A DNA stretch of 64,000 nucleotides, taken from Actinoplanes sp. L3-i22. GTDB taxonomy: Bacteria; Actinomycetota; Actinomycetes; Mycobacteriales; Micromonosporaceae. The stretch is taken from the NCBI RefSeq assembly GCF_019704555.1, contig NZ_AP024745.1:10963501-11027500 (forward strand), written 5' to 3'. Below, in pieces: positions 44,248 to 52,437 of this stretch (positions are counted from its first letter, which is position 1; every line of letters starts with the position of its first letter). The notes under the pieces are model-generated. The model had not been told where the DNA came from, did not search any database, and worked only from the letters and a program-made list of their open reading frames with translations. Both the position numbers and the translations under genes were made by a program.

Positions 44248-44570
44248 TCGTTGATCCGCCGGGCGCCCCGCGCCGCCGGTCCACGATGCGCCCCGAAGAG
44301 ATGGCCACGGCTCGGCACCCAGTCCCGCCACGGGCCCAGCACCGGCGACAACGCGATCGCGTCACCGTCCCCCGGCCCGCGTAACTCCCGCAGGTAGCCC
44401 TGCACCCGGGCGGCCGACGAGACGCTGTTCTCGACCAGCTGCCGCATGATCCGAAGGGTCTCCGCGTCCGGGGGCGACGCCGCCGGATCCCGGCCCAGCA
44501 GTGCGGCCAGGCCGTTCAGCGCCCGCACCACCTCGCCCGCGTCCCGCTCGGCGTCCCAGAGCCCGGTCAT
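44211..44570 (-). CDS. Hypothetical protein
   Basis: A 119-residue soluble protein I cannot place. It is helical for the first 70 residues (VVRALNGLAALLG, LRIMRQLVEN, VQGYLRELRG), then Arg/Pro/Gly-rich. The chosen ATG at 44570 has AAGGCAGG upstream; longer frames lack a ribosome site. The C-terminal tail lies in a tandem duplication, so strains may differ in the end of this protein. It is convergent with the AraC gene. Confidence 0.55.
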   Translation of the reverse strand: MTGLWDAERDAGEVVRALNGLAALLGRDPAASPPDAETLRIMRQLVENSVSSAARVQGYLRELRGPGDGDAIALSPVLGPWRDWVPSRGHLFGAHRGPAARGARRINEVPQPRRCDPGE

Positions 44571-44908
44571 ACCGGGCCTGCCTTCGGCGTTCCCTCCCGG
44601 CCGTCGCCTGCATTGCCGTTGTTCGGTGCGGCGGGCTGCCGCTCGTTGCGGTCGGTCATGCAGATCTTGTCCCCTCACCTCACGCACAGCCACGGCATCC
44701 CGCGGGCCCGCGGGGCCGGTCGTCGGGGCGGCTCACCCCGACCGTGCATGACAGGCGAAAATGTATTCGGCTCGCTACTTTGCGTCCATCCGTAACGCGC
44801 AGGTTCTGTCCAGTTAGCGCTCAGTTCGGGCCCCTTGCCCCCGACCGGCGTACAGAATGAGAATCCGGGTACGAAAACCGCCTGGTGGATCACGTGGAGG
44901 GGGCCGTC
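44571..44908. other. Intergenic region without a gene
   Basis: 338 bp between two divergent small genes. No ORF with a ribosome site, RNA gene or strong palindrome was seen; it should hold the promoters of both flanking genes. Confidence 0.5.
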
Positions 44909-45097
44909 ATGAGCACTATCCGGACAGCGTCGGAAGAGAGCGGGCCGCCCGTCTGGCGCACCGGCGCCGAGCAGCCCTGGGACCCCGAGGATCTGGCCGT
45001 GGCCCAGGGCAGGTACCCGACGCCGGAGAACATCGCCCGGGCCCGCGCCGAGCTCGACCGCGACGGCGCCGCCGCGATCGAGCGCACCGTTCCCTAG
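44909..45097 (+). CDS. Small hypothetical protein
   Basis: A 62-residue protein with a strong ribosome site (GGAGGGGG) before ATG 44909. It has a WRTGAEQPWDPEDLAVAQG centre and a helical RYPTPENIARARAELDRDG end. No family is recognised, and it is too small for fold assignment. The ribosome site and codon pattern support a real gene. Its stop lies 24 bp from the convergent oxidoreductase gene. Confidence 0.6.
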   Translation: MSTIRTASEESGPPVWRTGAEQPWDPEDLAVAQGRYPTPENIARARAELDRDGAAAIERTVP

Positions 45098-45121
45098 CAG
45101 GGATTACGCACAGTGTCCGGC

Positions 45122-46018
45122 TCAGCCGAGCCGGACCGTGCGGCCCTCCGCGATCGCCTGATCGGCAGCGGCCAGGACCGTCGTCACCCGCACCCCGAAC
45201 TCGATGTCGACCGGTGATTTCGGGCCGCCCGCGGCGGCCACCAGCAGCTGGTCGACCGCCTTGCCGAACATCTCGACGGCGTCGAACTCGACATCCGGGA
45301 CCGGCCGCACGCCGGCCGCACCGGCGAACTCGCCGGACTGCCGGGCCGCCGCCGCCGGGGCGTCCACCGAAAGGGTGAGCCTGCTGATCGCGCCACCTTC
45401 GTGGCGCAGCACCACCGCGGTCAGGTCGTGCTCGCCGGCCAGGCCGGTGACCTCGGTCACCGGGCCGAGCACCGGCAGGACCAGGGACAGCGCGTGCGGG
45501 CCGACGTCCCAGAGACCGCCGCGCTCACGCCGCCACGCCGAGGCGCCGAACGGGTTGTCCGGCGTGAAGATCGAGCCCAGGTGGTCGATCCGGGCCTCGG
45601 TCCAGCCACCCGCGGCGATCGCCTCGGCCAGGAACGCCTCGTTCTCCGGCACGAAGCGCCGGGTGAAGAAGACCACCGACGCCACGTCGCCGGCCGCGAC
45701 GGCCGAGGCCAATTCAAGAGCCTCTTCGGTACGGAGGGAGACCGGCTTGTCCAGCACGAGGTGCCGTCCGGCGCGCGCCGCGCGGATCGCGATCGGCGCC
45801 TGCACGTCCGGCGGCAGCGCGATCGCCACCGCGTCCACGTCCGCGATCAACTCGTCCTGGTCCGCGTAGGCCCGGGTCCCGTGCTTGGCGGCCAGTTCCC
45901 CGGCCTTGTCCGGGTTCCGCCCCCAGACGCCGACGAACTCGACTTCCGGGTGCCTGGCCAGGGCCTCGGAGTGCACCATGTGTGCCCAGGGGCCGGTACC
46001 GAACAATCCGAAGCGCAC
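45122..46018 (-). CDS. Gfo/Idh/MocA-family oxidoreductase
   Basis: A 298-residue protein with an N-terminal Rossmann domain (FGLFGTGPWAHMVHSEALA, residues 3-21) and the catalytic-domain LDKPVSLRTEEA motif with the conserved Lys. The C-terminal alpha/beta half has the sheet of the family (TLSVDAP, FGVRVTTVLAAADQA). Members oxidise sugar alcohols or inositols with NAD(P); substrate unknown. No sugar operon is adjacent. Confidence 0.9.
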   Translation of the reverse strand: MRFGLFGTGPWAHMVHSEALARHPEVEFVGVWGRNPDKAGELAAKHGTRAYADQDELIADVDAVAIALPPDVQAPIAIRAARAGRHLVLDKPVSLRTEEALELASAVAAGDVASVVFFTRRFVPENEAFLAEAIAAGGWTEARIDHLGSIFTPDNPFGASAWRRERGGLWDVGPHALSLVLPVLGPVTEVTGLAGEHDLTAVVLRHEGGAISRLTLSVDAPAAAARQSGEFAGAAGVRPVPDVEFDAVEMFGKAVDQLLVAAAGGPKSPVDIEFGVRVTTVLAAADQAIAEGRTVRLG

Positions 46019-46095
46019 TGTTTCCCACTCTCCTAGAAAAAGATCTCCAGGGGCCGGAAGTTACCAGCCCAGGCCCACGTCAGTAACCTGGCCGG

Positions 46096-46461
46096 GTGAA
46101 CGGTCCCCTCTCGGTGGCGACGATCGTCGTCGCTCTCCTGCTGGCGGCGTGGTATTTCCTGCGCAGCGCGCTCGACCGCGCGCCCAGCCGCCTCGATCTG
46201 CTGGGCATGGTGGCGTTCAGCGCCCTGGTCGCGGTCCTGGTCGTCACGGCCGCGGTCGGCCTGATCGGCGGTCCCCGCCCGTCCGACACCGCGACCTTCG
46301 GCGGCTACCTGGTCACCACGATCTGCTTCGCCCCGGCCGCCGTCTGGCTGGCCAAACTGGAGCCGACCCGCTGGGGCAGCCTGATCCTCGGCGTCGGCGC
46401 CATCGTCCTGCCCGTCCTAGTGCTGCGGCTGCAGCAGATCGCGTCGGTGACCGGTGCCTGA
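46096..46461 (+). CDS. Small four-helix membrane protein
   Basis: A 121-residue protein of four predicted TM segments (about 5-22, 36-58, 68-86, 95-113) with short loops and a single RSALDRAPSR basic loop inside. Starts with GTG at 46096. No family assigned. The next gene overlaps its end by 8 bp, so they form a pair. Confidence 0.7.
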   Translation: MNGPLSVATIVVALLLAAWYFLRSALDRAPSRLDLLGMVAFSALVAVLVVTAAVGLIGGPRPSDTATFGGYLVTTICFAPAAVWLAKLEPTRWGSLILGVGAIVLPVLVLRLQQIASVTGA

Positions 46462-46894
46462 CGACTCCCCCTCGACGACCTCCACCCGCCCCCGCGACGC
46501 GGCGCTCGGCTCCGGCCTGGGCCGGGTGCTGCTGCTGGTCTACGGCACGTTCGCGCTCTCCGCGAGCGCCCGGGCCCTGGTCCAGATCACCACGCACTTC
46601 AGCGAGGCCCCACTGGCCTACCTGCTGTCCGCGCTGGCCGGCGTGGTCTACATCGCGGCGACCGTCGGCCTGGCCGTCGGGGGCGCCCGGGGCCGCCTGA
46701 TCGCCCTGGTCAGTTGCACGATCGAGCTGCTCGGGGTGCTGATCGTGGGCACCCTGAGCATCGCCGACACGGTGGCCTTCCCGGACGACACGGTCTGGTC
46801 CCGCTTCGGCAGCGGGTACGGCTACGTCCCGCTGATCCTGCCGTTCATCGGCCTGTGGTGGATCTGGCGCTACCGGCCGCAGCCGACCGAATAG
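46454..46894 (+). CDS. Membrane protein of a two-gene pair
   Basis: A 146-residue protein with a soluble, Ser/Thr-rich start and about four TM segments (about 20-40, 50-70, 82-100, 115-138). Its GTG start overlaps the stop of the previous gene. Function unknown; the tight pairing suggests a joint envelope role, perhaps two subunits of one complex. Confidence 0.7.
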   Translation: MPDDSPSTTSTRPRDAALGSGLGRVLLLVYGTFALSASARALVQITTHFSEAPLAYLLSALAGVVYIAATVGLAVGGARGRLIALVSCTIELLGVLIVGTLSIADTVAFPDDTVWSRFGSGYGYVPLILPFIGLWWIWRYRPQPTE

Positions 46895-46926
46895 CCGCGC
46901 TGACCAGGACATACCCGGCCTCTGAG

Positions 46927-46952
46927 TTATCCACAGAAGCCGGTTGTCCACA
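46927..46952 (+). promoter_or_regulatory. Two DnaA boxes
   Basis: TTATCCACA (46927-46935) is a perfect consensus DnaA box, and TTGTCCACA (46944-46952) is the form preferred in high-GC actinobacteria. They lie on the same strand, 17 bp apart, in a gene-free region. Confidence 0.65.
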
Positions 46953-47056
46953 GGCCACCCGCCGGCCACCGCCATTTCGCGCCATAATTACGGCTGTGGA
47001 GGTGGCCCCCCTTGGGTAGGGCGGGTCCTGTTCAGTTGCGCCCCGCTGACTGCCAG

Positions 47057-47082
47057 TTGATCATCGCTCACTTGATCATCGC
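47057..47082. repeat. Short direct repeat
   Basis: TTGATCATCGC occurs twice (47057 and 47072, period 15) between the DnaA boxes and the longer tandem repeats. Confidence 0.7.
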
Positions 47083-47117
47083 CGCCGCCCCGATTTCGGC
47101 CTCCGTCCGCGCGGGCA

Positions 47118-47277
47118 ACCAGACCAGGTCCGCCGCTGGTCACCGCCACTGACACCAGACCAGGTCCGCCGCTGGTCACCGCTGCTGGCCAGGCCACGCC
47201 CGCGCTGCTCCCGGCGCCTGCCGCCGCTGGTCACCGCTGCTGGCCAGGCCACGCCCGCGCTGCTCCCGGCGCCTGCC
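47118..47277. repeat. Tandem repeats, 36-bp and perfect 55-bp units
   Basis: A 29-bp sequence recurs at 47118-47146 and 47154-47182, then a perfect 55-bp unit is duplicated (47168-47222 and 47223-47277), with a third truncated copy after it. Non-coding. Confidence 0.85.
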
Positions 47278-47340
47278 GCCGCTGAGGCTGCGGCATGGGC
47301 ACGGTCGCCGGCCTGCGGTACGCGTCACACGGGCACGCTC

Positions 47341-47553
47341 CGGCTGGCGCTCACGGCTGGAAACAAGCTCCGGAACAGCCACCAGCACCAGCTCGACCAA
47401 GCCAGCTGGCGCTCACGGTCGAAAAGCGAGCCCGGAACGACCGTGAACGCCAGCCCGGTCAGGTCGGCTGGCGCTCACGGTCGAAAAGCGAGCCCGGAAC
47501 GACCATGGACACCAGCCCGGTCAGGTCGGCTGGTGGGCACGGTCGAAAGGCGA
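47341..47553. repeat. 62-bp tandem repeat array
   Basis: Two near-identical 62-bp units (from about 47406 and 47468), with degenerate partial copies on both sides (47341 and 47525). The last partial copy runs into the 3' end of the minus-strand NTF2-like gene. The period is not a multiple of 3, arguing against coding. Confidence 0.85.
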
Positions 47554-47925
47554 CGTGAGGGTCAGGGGTGACTCGTGGTTCAGGTAGAGGACGACCTTCA
47601 GGTGCGTCCCGTCGTCGTGCAGCAGGTAGGACGAGGTCATCGTCACCGGGTCGCCTCCGGTCAGGCGGGGCGCTGTCCACTCTGTCCGGGCCAGCACATA
47701 GTGCTGATCCAGCCGGGTGCTGGTCAGCTCGGAGAGTTCCGCGCGGCCGATTCCCAGGTCGGCGAACATCTCGGCTCGGCGGGGCAGGGCCCGCAGGAAG
47801 TCGGCCCGGCTGACCGGTCGCGCCCCGGCCGCGTCGGCGACCAGGAACTGGTCGGCGAAGCAGGCGCCGACCTCGTCGGGGGCGAGCCTGGTGAACGTCT
47901 CGAAGAACTGCTCGACGGAACTCAC
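47521..47925 (-). CDS. NTF2-like protein
   Basis: A 134-residue alpha+beta protein. The GTG start at 47925 has GGAGG 6 nt upstream, so it is preferred over a longer frame to 47979. Helix VEQFFETFTRLAPDEVGACF, then strands FLVADAAG, HYVLARTEWTAP, DPVTMTSSYLL and LKVVLYLNH follow the fold of the SnoaL/NTF2 group. No catalytic residues can be named. The last about 10 codons lie in a tandem repeat, so its C-terminus may be a recent change. Confidence 0.75.
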   Translation of the reverse strand: MSSVEQFFETFTRLAPDEVGACFADQFLVADAAGARPVSRADFLRALPRRAEMFADLGIGRAELSELTSTRLDQHYVLARTEWTAPRLTGGDPVTMTSSYLLHDDGTHLKVVLYLNHESPLTLTSPFDRAHQPT

Positions 47926-48039
47926 CGAAACCTCCGGAGATGCGAACGGCGCCGCGCGAGACCACGCGACGCCGACCACATTAAGCAGCTTCCCGGTGAA
48001 TCATACCACTTTGTCTATTTTATTGATAGCACCGAACGG

Positions 48040-49506
48040 TCAGTTGTTCGACTCGATGGCGTGCGGCAGGAAGTTGCAGTTGTCCTTGGTGACCAGGCCT
48101 TCGACGCCGATGCCCTCGCGGATGCCCATCCCGGCGGGCTCGCCGTCGATCAGCCACGAGCCGATCACCGGGTGCACCGTGCCCTCCAGCCCGTCGAAGG
48201 ACGGCAGCTCACAGAGCTCCTGCACGACGTAGCGGCCGTCCGACCCGTACTCGGACGGGTTTTCGGTGATCGGCACCCCGTCGCGGACCAGGGTGACCGA
48301 TCCGCCCTCCCGGCCCCAGATGGGTTTCTTCGCGTAGGACGTCAACTCGGCCGCCTTGGAGGACTCCGCGAAGTACGCCGGCAGCAGGTACTTTCCGCGC
48401 TCCGGGTCGGTGCCGAACAACTTCCACAGCACCGGGAGCAGCGCCTTGTTGCCGAGCAGCGCGGCCTTGTAGGGCGGCTCGATCCACACCGTGCCGCGCT
48501 TCGACGGGTCGGCCATGTTCCGGAAGAACGCCTTGCCGCCCTCCTCGTGCCAGAACCACTCCCACGGGTAGAGCATGAAGATCACGTCGATCGGCTGGGC
48601 GTCGTTCTCCCGGCCCGGCGCCGGCACGTACACCACCCGGTCGCCGGCCACGTCCCAGCCGATCTGGCTCATCGCGATCAGCTCGACCGGGAAGCCGGCC
48701 TCCTCGGCCGTGGACATCAGGTAGGCCACGTTCATGCGATCCTCGCCGGAGGTGTCCGACGTCTCGTACGCAAAGAAGATCTTGGGTTTTTCCGGGAGCC
48801 AGGTGCGGGCCTCGCGCAGTTTGGCGATGTTGCGCCGCCAGGCGCCCGGGTCGGCCGGCTCACCGTCCGGGGTGGCCTCCCAGCCGACCAGCCGGTCGTG
48901 AATGGAGTTCCACTGCCGCCACGGGTGCTGGGTGATGCCGGTCTGGTCCATCCAGTGCCACTGGATCACCGCGGCCTCGACCAGCGATGTCGGCGTCTGC
49001 GCGTTGAACTCGAGCAGCCGCGGGGTGCTGCCGGCGCCGTGGTACCAGAGGTCGAAGCGGCCGTAGACGGACGGCGAGAAGTCCGGCGTCTGCATCGGCG
49101 TGCGCATGTCCGGGTCCTTGTCGTAGTGCGTCCACGTCTCCGCGTCGCCGTCGAACCAGGTCCGGATGATCTGCTCGTGGGTGTATTCCGGGATGCCGAT
49201 GCGGCTCAGGAAACACGCCTCCGGCGTGCAGATCGAGGACATGAAACCCCGCCTACGGCCTTCGACGGTACGTCGTGGGCACTGCTCGACCATCCAGTCG
49301 CCGGCCTCGAGGCACATGTCGTAGAGCACCGTGGTGGCCGTTTCCAGCTCCTCGATCTCGCCCGCGGTGAAGTCGTAGTACGGCCCCTCCTGCCAGTACG
49401 AGTACATCGACCCGTCGGGGAGCACGTCGTCGTTGTACGTCAGCCCGAGACTGAAGTTGGTCAGTTGCCAACCGTCCCGGACCGGGCCGTAGGGAATCCG
49501 CCGCAT
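48040..49506 (-). CDS. Glutathionylspermidine synthase-family (YgiC-like) ATP-grasp ligase
   Basis: A 488-residue protein of the GSP_synth family: an N-terminal region GPYYDFTAGEIEELE, the LLEFNAQTPTSLVEAAV motif with Glu/Asn metal ligands, a central DVIFMLYPWEWFW, and LPAYFAESSKAAELTSYAKKPIWGREGGSV with the ATP-binding loop, ending NCNFLPHAI. It lacks the amidase domain of true glutathionylspermidine synthases, so it is like E. coli YgiC/YjfC, whose products are unsettled. It starts 7 bp after the lipoprotein gene, suggesting one unit. Confidence 0.9.
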   Translation of the reverse strand: MRRIPYGPVRDGWQLTNFSLGLTYNDDVLPDGSMYSYWQEGPYYDFTAGEIEELETATTVLYDMCLEAGDWMVEQCPRRTVEGRRRGFMSSICTPEACFLSRIGIPEYTHEQIIRTWFDGDAETWTHYDKDPDMRTPMQTPDFSPSVYGRFDLWYHGAGSTPRLLEFNAQTPTSLVEAAVIQWHWMDQTGITQHPWRQWNSIHDRLVGWEATPDGEPADPGAWRRNIAKLREARTWLPEKPKIFFAYETSDTSGEDRMNVAYLMSTAEEAGFPVELIAMSQIGWDVAGDRVVYVPAPGRENDAQPIDVIFMLYPWEWFWHEEGGKAFFRNMADPSKRGTVWIEPPYKAALLGNKALLPVLWKLFGTDPERGKYLLPAYFAESSKAAELTSYAKKPIWGREGGSVTLVRDGVPITENPSEYGSDGRYVVQELCELPSFDGLEGTVHPVIGSWLIDGEPAGMGIREGIGVEGLVTKDNCNFLPHAIESNN

Positions 49507-49513
49507 CTAAAGA

Positions 49514-49936
49514 TCATCCACCCGAGGAGCCGTGGCCCGTGGAGCCGTGGCCGGTGGAGCCGCTGCCGCCTTTGCCGACCACGCCGGTCTTGACCGTCCC
49601 GTTGCCGACCCGGCCGGTCGACGGCAGCCCGTACGTGCTGCGGGAGGCTGAGTCGTTGTAGGCGAACCGGCTACCGCCGGACGGCAGCTTCTGGCCGACC
49701 TTGTAGCCGGAGCGGTAGCTCGGCGAGTGGTAGATGTAGTAGCCCCCACCGCCGTGGTAACCGCTGCCGTTGTTGTCGTCGCAGTAGTCCTCATCGACGA
49801 TCACGCCGTTCTCGTCGGCGCAGTAGAAACCCTCGTCGTGATACTTGTTGCTGCTGCACGCCGCCGTGCCGCCCGCCGCGAGCAGCAGGAATGTGCTGGT
49901 CAGCGACACGCTGCGGGAGCTCATGCGTCGGTTCAT
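49514..49936 (-). CDS. Small lipoprotein paired with the YgiC-like ligase
   Basis: A 140-residue exported protein: a signal peptide with lipobox LAAGGTAAC (Cys at about 27), an acidic Cys-containing stretch GFYCADENGVIVDEDYCDD, a Gly/Tyr/His-rich centre (GGGGYYIYHSPSYRSGYKVG) and a Gly/Ser/His tail with short repeats. In enterobacteria the YgiC ligase is paired with the YgiB/DUF1190 protein, which has similar C-x(n)-C and Gly-rich parts; homology here is only by context. The gene ends 7 bp before the ligase start. Confidence 0.75.
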   Translation of the reverse strand: MNRRMSSRSVSLTSTFLLLAAGGTAACSSNKYHDEGFYCADENGVIVDEDYCDDNNGSGYHGGGGYYIYHSPSYRSGYKVGQKLPSGGSRFAYNDSASRSTYGLPSTGRVGNGTVKTGVVGKGGSGSTGHGSTGHGSSGG

Positions 49937-49972
49937 CACTTCTTTGTAGCCGCTCTCAGCAAGTTGCCAGTA

Positions 49973-50737
49973 TTAATCTCTCGGCCCACCGGCGACATAA
50001 ATCACCTGACCGGACACGAATCCGGCACCCTCGCTCGCGAGGAACGAGACGGTGTTCGCCACATCCTCCGGACGACCCGCGCGGGCCACCGGGATCTGAC
50101 CGATCGACGCCTTCTCGAAGTCGGCGAAGTCCACGCCCATCCGCGCCGCGGTGGCCCGGGTCATGTCGGTGACGATGAACCCGGGGGCCACCGCGTTCGC
50201 GGTGATGCCGAACTTGCCGAGCTCGATCGCCAGCGTCTTGGTGAAGCCCTGCAGCCCGGCCTTGGCCGCCGCGTAGTTCGCCTGACCGCGATTGCCCAGC
50301 GCCGAGGTGCTCGACAGGCTGACGATCCGGCCGAAGCCGGCGTCCACCATGTGCTTCTGCACCGCGCGGCTGAACAGGAACGAGCCCTTCAGGTGCACGC
50401 TCATCACGATGTCCCAGTCATCGTCGGTCATCTTGAAGAGCAGGTTGTCGCGGAGCACGCCGGCGTTGTTGACCAGCACGGTGGGCGGGCCGAGCTCGGC
50501 CACGACCCGCTCCACCGCGGCGGTCACCTGCTCCGGCTTCGACACGTCGGCGCCGATCGCGACCGCGGTGCCGCCGGCGTCGTGGATCGCGGTGACCGTG
50601 TTCGCACAGGCGCCCTCGTCGAGGTCGACGACCGCCACGGACATGCCGTCGGCGGCGAGCTTGAGGGCGATCGCCTCACCGATGCCGCGGGCGGCTCCGG
50701 TGACGATGGCGACCCTCGACGATGCGGACTGCGACAC
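49973..50737 (-). CDS. Short-chain dehydrogenase, FabG-like
   Basis: A 254-residue SDR. Cofactor loop TGAARGIGEAIA (13-24), NNAGV, catalytic Ser-Tyr-Lys as SSTSALGNRGQANYAAAKAG, and a C-terminal GQVIYVAGGPRD. The segment LFKMTDDDWD resembles 3-oxoacyl-ACP reductases, so a fatty-acyl or polyketide ketoreductase role fits. It starts with GTG 50737 after GGGAGG. No fatty-acid genes are next to it. Confidence 0.92.
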   Translation of the reverse strand: MSQSASSRVAIVTGAARGIGEAIALKLAADGMSVAVVDLDEGACANTVTAIHDAGGTAVAIGADVSKPEQVTAAVERVVAELGPPTVLVNNAGVLRDNLLFKMTDDDWDIVMSVHLKGSFLFSRAVQKHMVDAGFGRIVSLSSTSALGNRGQANYAAAKAGLQGFTKTLAIELGKFGITANAVAPGFIVTDMTRATAARMGVDFADFEKASIGQIPVARAGRPEDVANTVSFLASEGAGFVSGQVIYVAGGPRD

Positions 50738-50790
50738 TGCGGCCTCCCGTTGTGATCTTCGCTGCTCCTGACCGGTGACTCTAATCCGAG

Positions 50791-52437
50791 TCAGGCGGTC
50801 CTGTGGAGGCGGATCCAGCGGTAGCCATGTCCGGACACCTTGAGGTCGTCGAGCTTGCCCGGTTCCGGGTACTCCGAGTCGGCCAGGACGTCGTTGGGCA
50901 GTTCCGCCTCGCTCGCCAGACTGCTCAGGTCCACGGTCACCTCGTCGGGACCGAGGTTGTGCAGGAACAGCATCGTCCCGGTGTGCCCGTCGGCGCGGTG
51001 CACGAGCAGGCTGCGGGGCGCGGGCACGTCGACGTGCGTGCACGAGCCGACGCCGACCTCGGGCGCCTCCCGCAGGGTGCGGATCATGCGCTCGAACCAC
51101 GACAGCAGCGAGGCCGGGTCGTGGCGCTGCCGGGCGACGTTGATCTGCTCGTACCCGAAGCCGTCGTCGGTGACGACCGGGCGGACCAGCTGGTCCGCGG
51201 CGGCGGTGGAGAACCCGGCGTTGGGCAGGCCGTTCCACTGCATCGGGGTGCGGATCGCGTCCCGGCCCTCGAGCGCCAGGTCGTCGCCCATGCCGATCTC
51301 CTCGCCGTACCGCAGCACCGGGGTGCCGCGCAGGCTGAACTGCAGGGCGTAGGCCAGCTCCAGCCGGCGCCGGTCGTTGCCGAGCATCGGCGCGAGCCGG
51401 CGGCGGATGCCCCGGCCGTAGAGCTGCATGTCCTCGTCCGGGCCGAACTTGGCGAAGACGTCCGCGCGCTGCTCGGCGGTCAGCCGGGACAGGTCGATCT
51501 CGTCGTGGTTGCGCAGGAACGTCGCCCACTGGCCGCCCGGCGGCAGCGTCGGGGTGTCCCGCAGCCCGTCGATGATCGGCTCCGGGTCCTCCCGGGCCAG
51601 CGCGAGCACCATCTTGGCGTTCAGCATGAAGTCGAACAGCATGTGGATCCGGTTGCCGGACCCGCCCTCGTCGCCGAAGTACGTGACCAGCTGCGCCGGC
51701 TCCACATTGGCCTCGGCCAGCAGCACCGCGTCGCTCTTGCGCCACTGCAGGTGCGAGCGCAGCTCGGTCAGGTAGGCGAAGTCCTTGGGCGCGTCCGACC
51801 TACCGGGCACGGTCTCCTCGATGATGAACGGCACCGCGTCCATCCGGAACCCGGCCACCCCGAGCTGCAGCCAGAACGCGCAGATCTTCTTGATCTCCTC
51901 GCGGACCTCGGGGTTCTTGATGTTCAGGTCCGGCTGGAACTTGTAGAACCGGTGGTAGTACCAGAGCTTCGCGGTCCGGTCGAAGCTCCAGGTCTCGGCC
52001 TGTTCGCCGGGGAAAACCATGCCCTGGTGGCGGTCCGCCGGCGCGGTCTCGCTCCAGACGAACCAATCACGGTACGGCGAATCGGGCGACGACCGTGCCG
52101 AGACGAACCACGGGTGCTTGTCCGAGGTGTGGTTGACCACCAGGTCGATGATCACCTTGATGCCCCGGTTGCCGGCCTGGTGCAGCAGCTCGGCGAAGTC
52201 CCCGAGGGTGCCGAAGCGCGGGTCGACGTTGTAGAAGTCGGCCACGTCGTAACCGTCGTCACGGTCCGGCGACGGGTGGATCGGGTTCAGCCAGATGCAG
52301 GTGATCCCGAGCCGGGACAAGTAGTCGAGCCGGCCGATCAGGCCGGGGATGTCACCGATGCCGTCCCCGTTCGAGTCGGCGAACGTGTCGATGTCGAGGC
52401 AGTAGACGACGGCCTGCTGATACCACCGGTCACTCAT
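50791..52437 (-). CDS. GH13 trehalose synthase-like enzyme
   Basis: A 548-residue alpha-amylase-fold enzyme. Catalytic residues read as D200 in GFRMDAVPF, E242 in LLAEANVEP and D312 in FLRNHDEIDL; the N-terminal YCLDIDTFADSNGDGIGDI and the IDLVVNHTSD motif match the GH13 trehalose-synthase (TreS) group. True TreS converts maltose to trehalose; the shorter form here lacks the extra C-terminal kinase or Ca-binding tail sometimes present. Its start overlaps the upstream membrane-protein gene by 8 bp, suggesting co-transcription. Confidence 0.9.
   Translation of the reverse strand: MSDRWYQQAVVYCLDIDTFADSNGDGIGDIPGLIGRLDYLSRLGITCIWLNPIHPSPDRDDGYDVADFYNVDPRFGTLGDFAELLHQAGNRGIKVIIDLVVNHTSDKHPWFVSARSSPDSPYRDWFVWSETAPADRHQGMVFPGEQAETWSFDRTAKLWYYHRFYKFQPDLNIKNPEVREEIKKICAFWLQLGVAGFRMDAVPFIIEETVPGRSDAPKDFAYLTELRSHLQWRKSDAVLLAEANVEPAQLVTYFGDEGGSGNRIHMLFDFMLNAKMVLALAREDPEPIIDGLRDTPTLPPGGQWATFLRNHDEIDLSRLTAEQRADVFAKFGPDEDMQLYGRGIRRRLAPMLGNDRRRLELAYALQFSLRGTPVLRYGEEIGMGDDLALEGRDAIRTPMQWNGLPNAGFSTAAADQLVRPVVTDDGFGYEQINVARQRHDPASLLSWFERMIRTLREAPEVGVGSCTHVDVPAPRSLLVHRADGHTGTMLFLHNLGPDEVTVDLSSLASEAELPNDVLADSEYPEPGKLDDLKVSGHGYRWIRLHRTA

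Noticed and set aside
47118..47553. Possible CRISPR-like arrays in the repeat region
   Set aside because: Units are directly abutting or overlap, spacers are absent, and no cas gene is in the window; they are plain tandem repeats.
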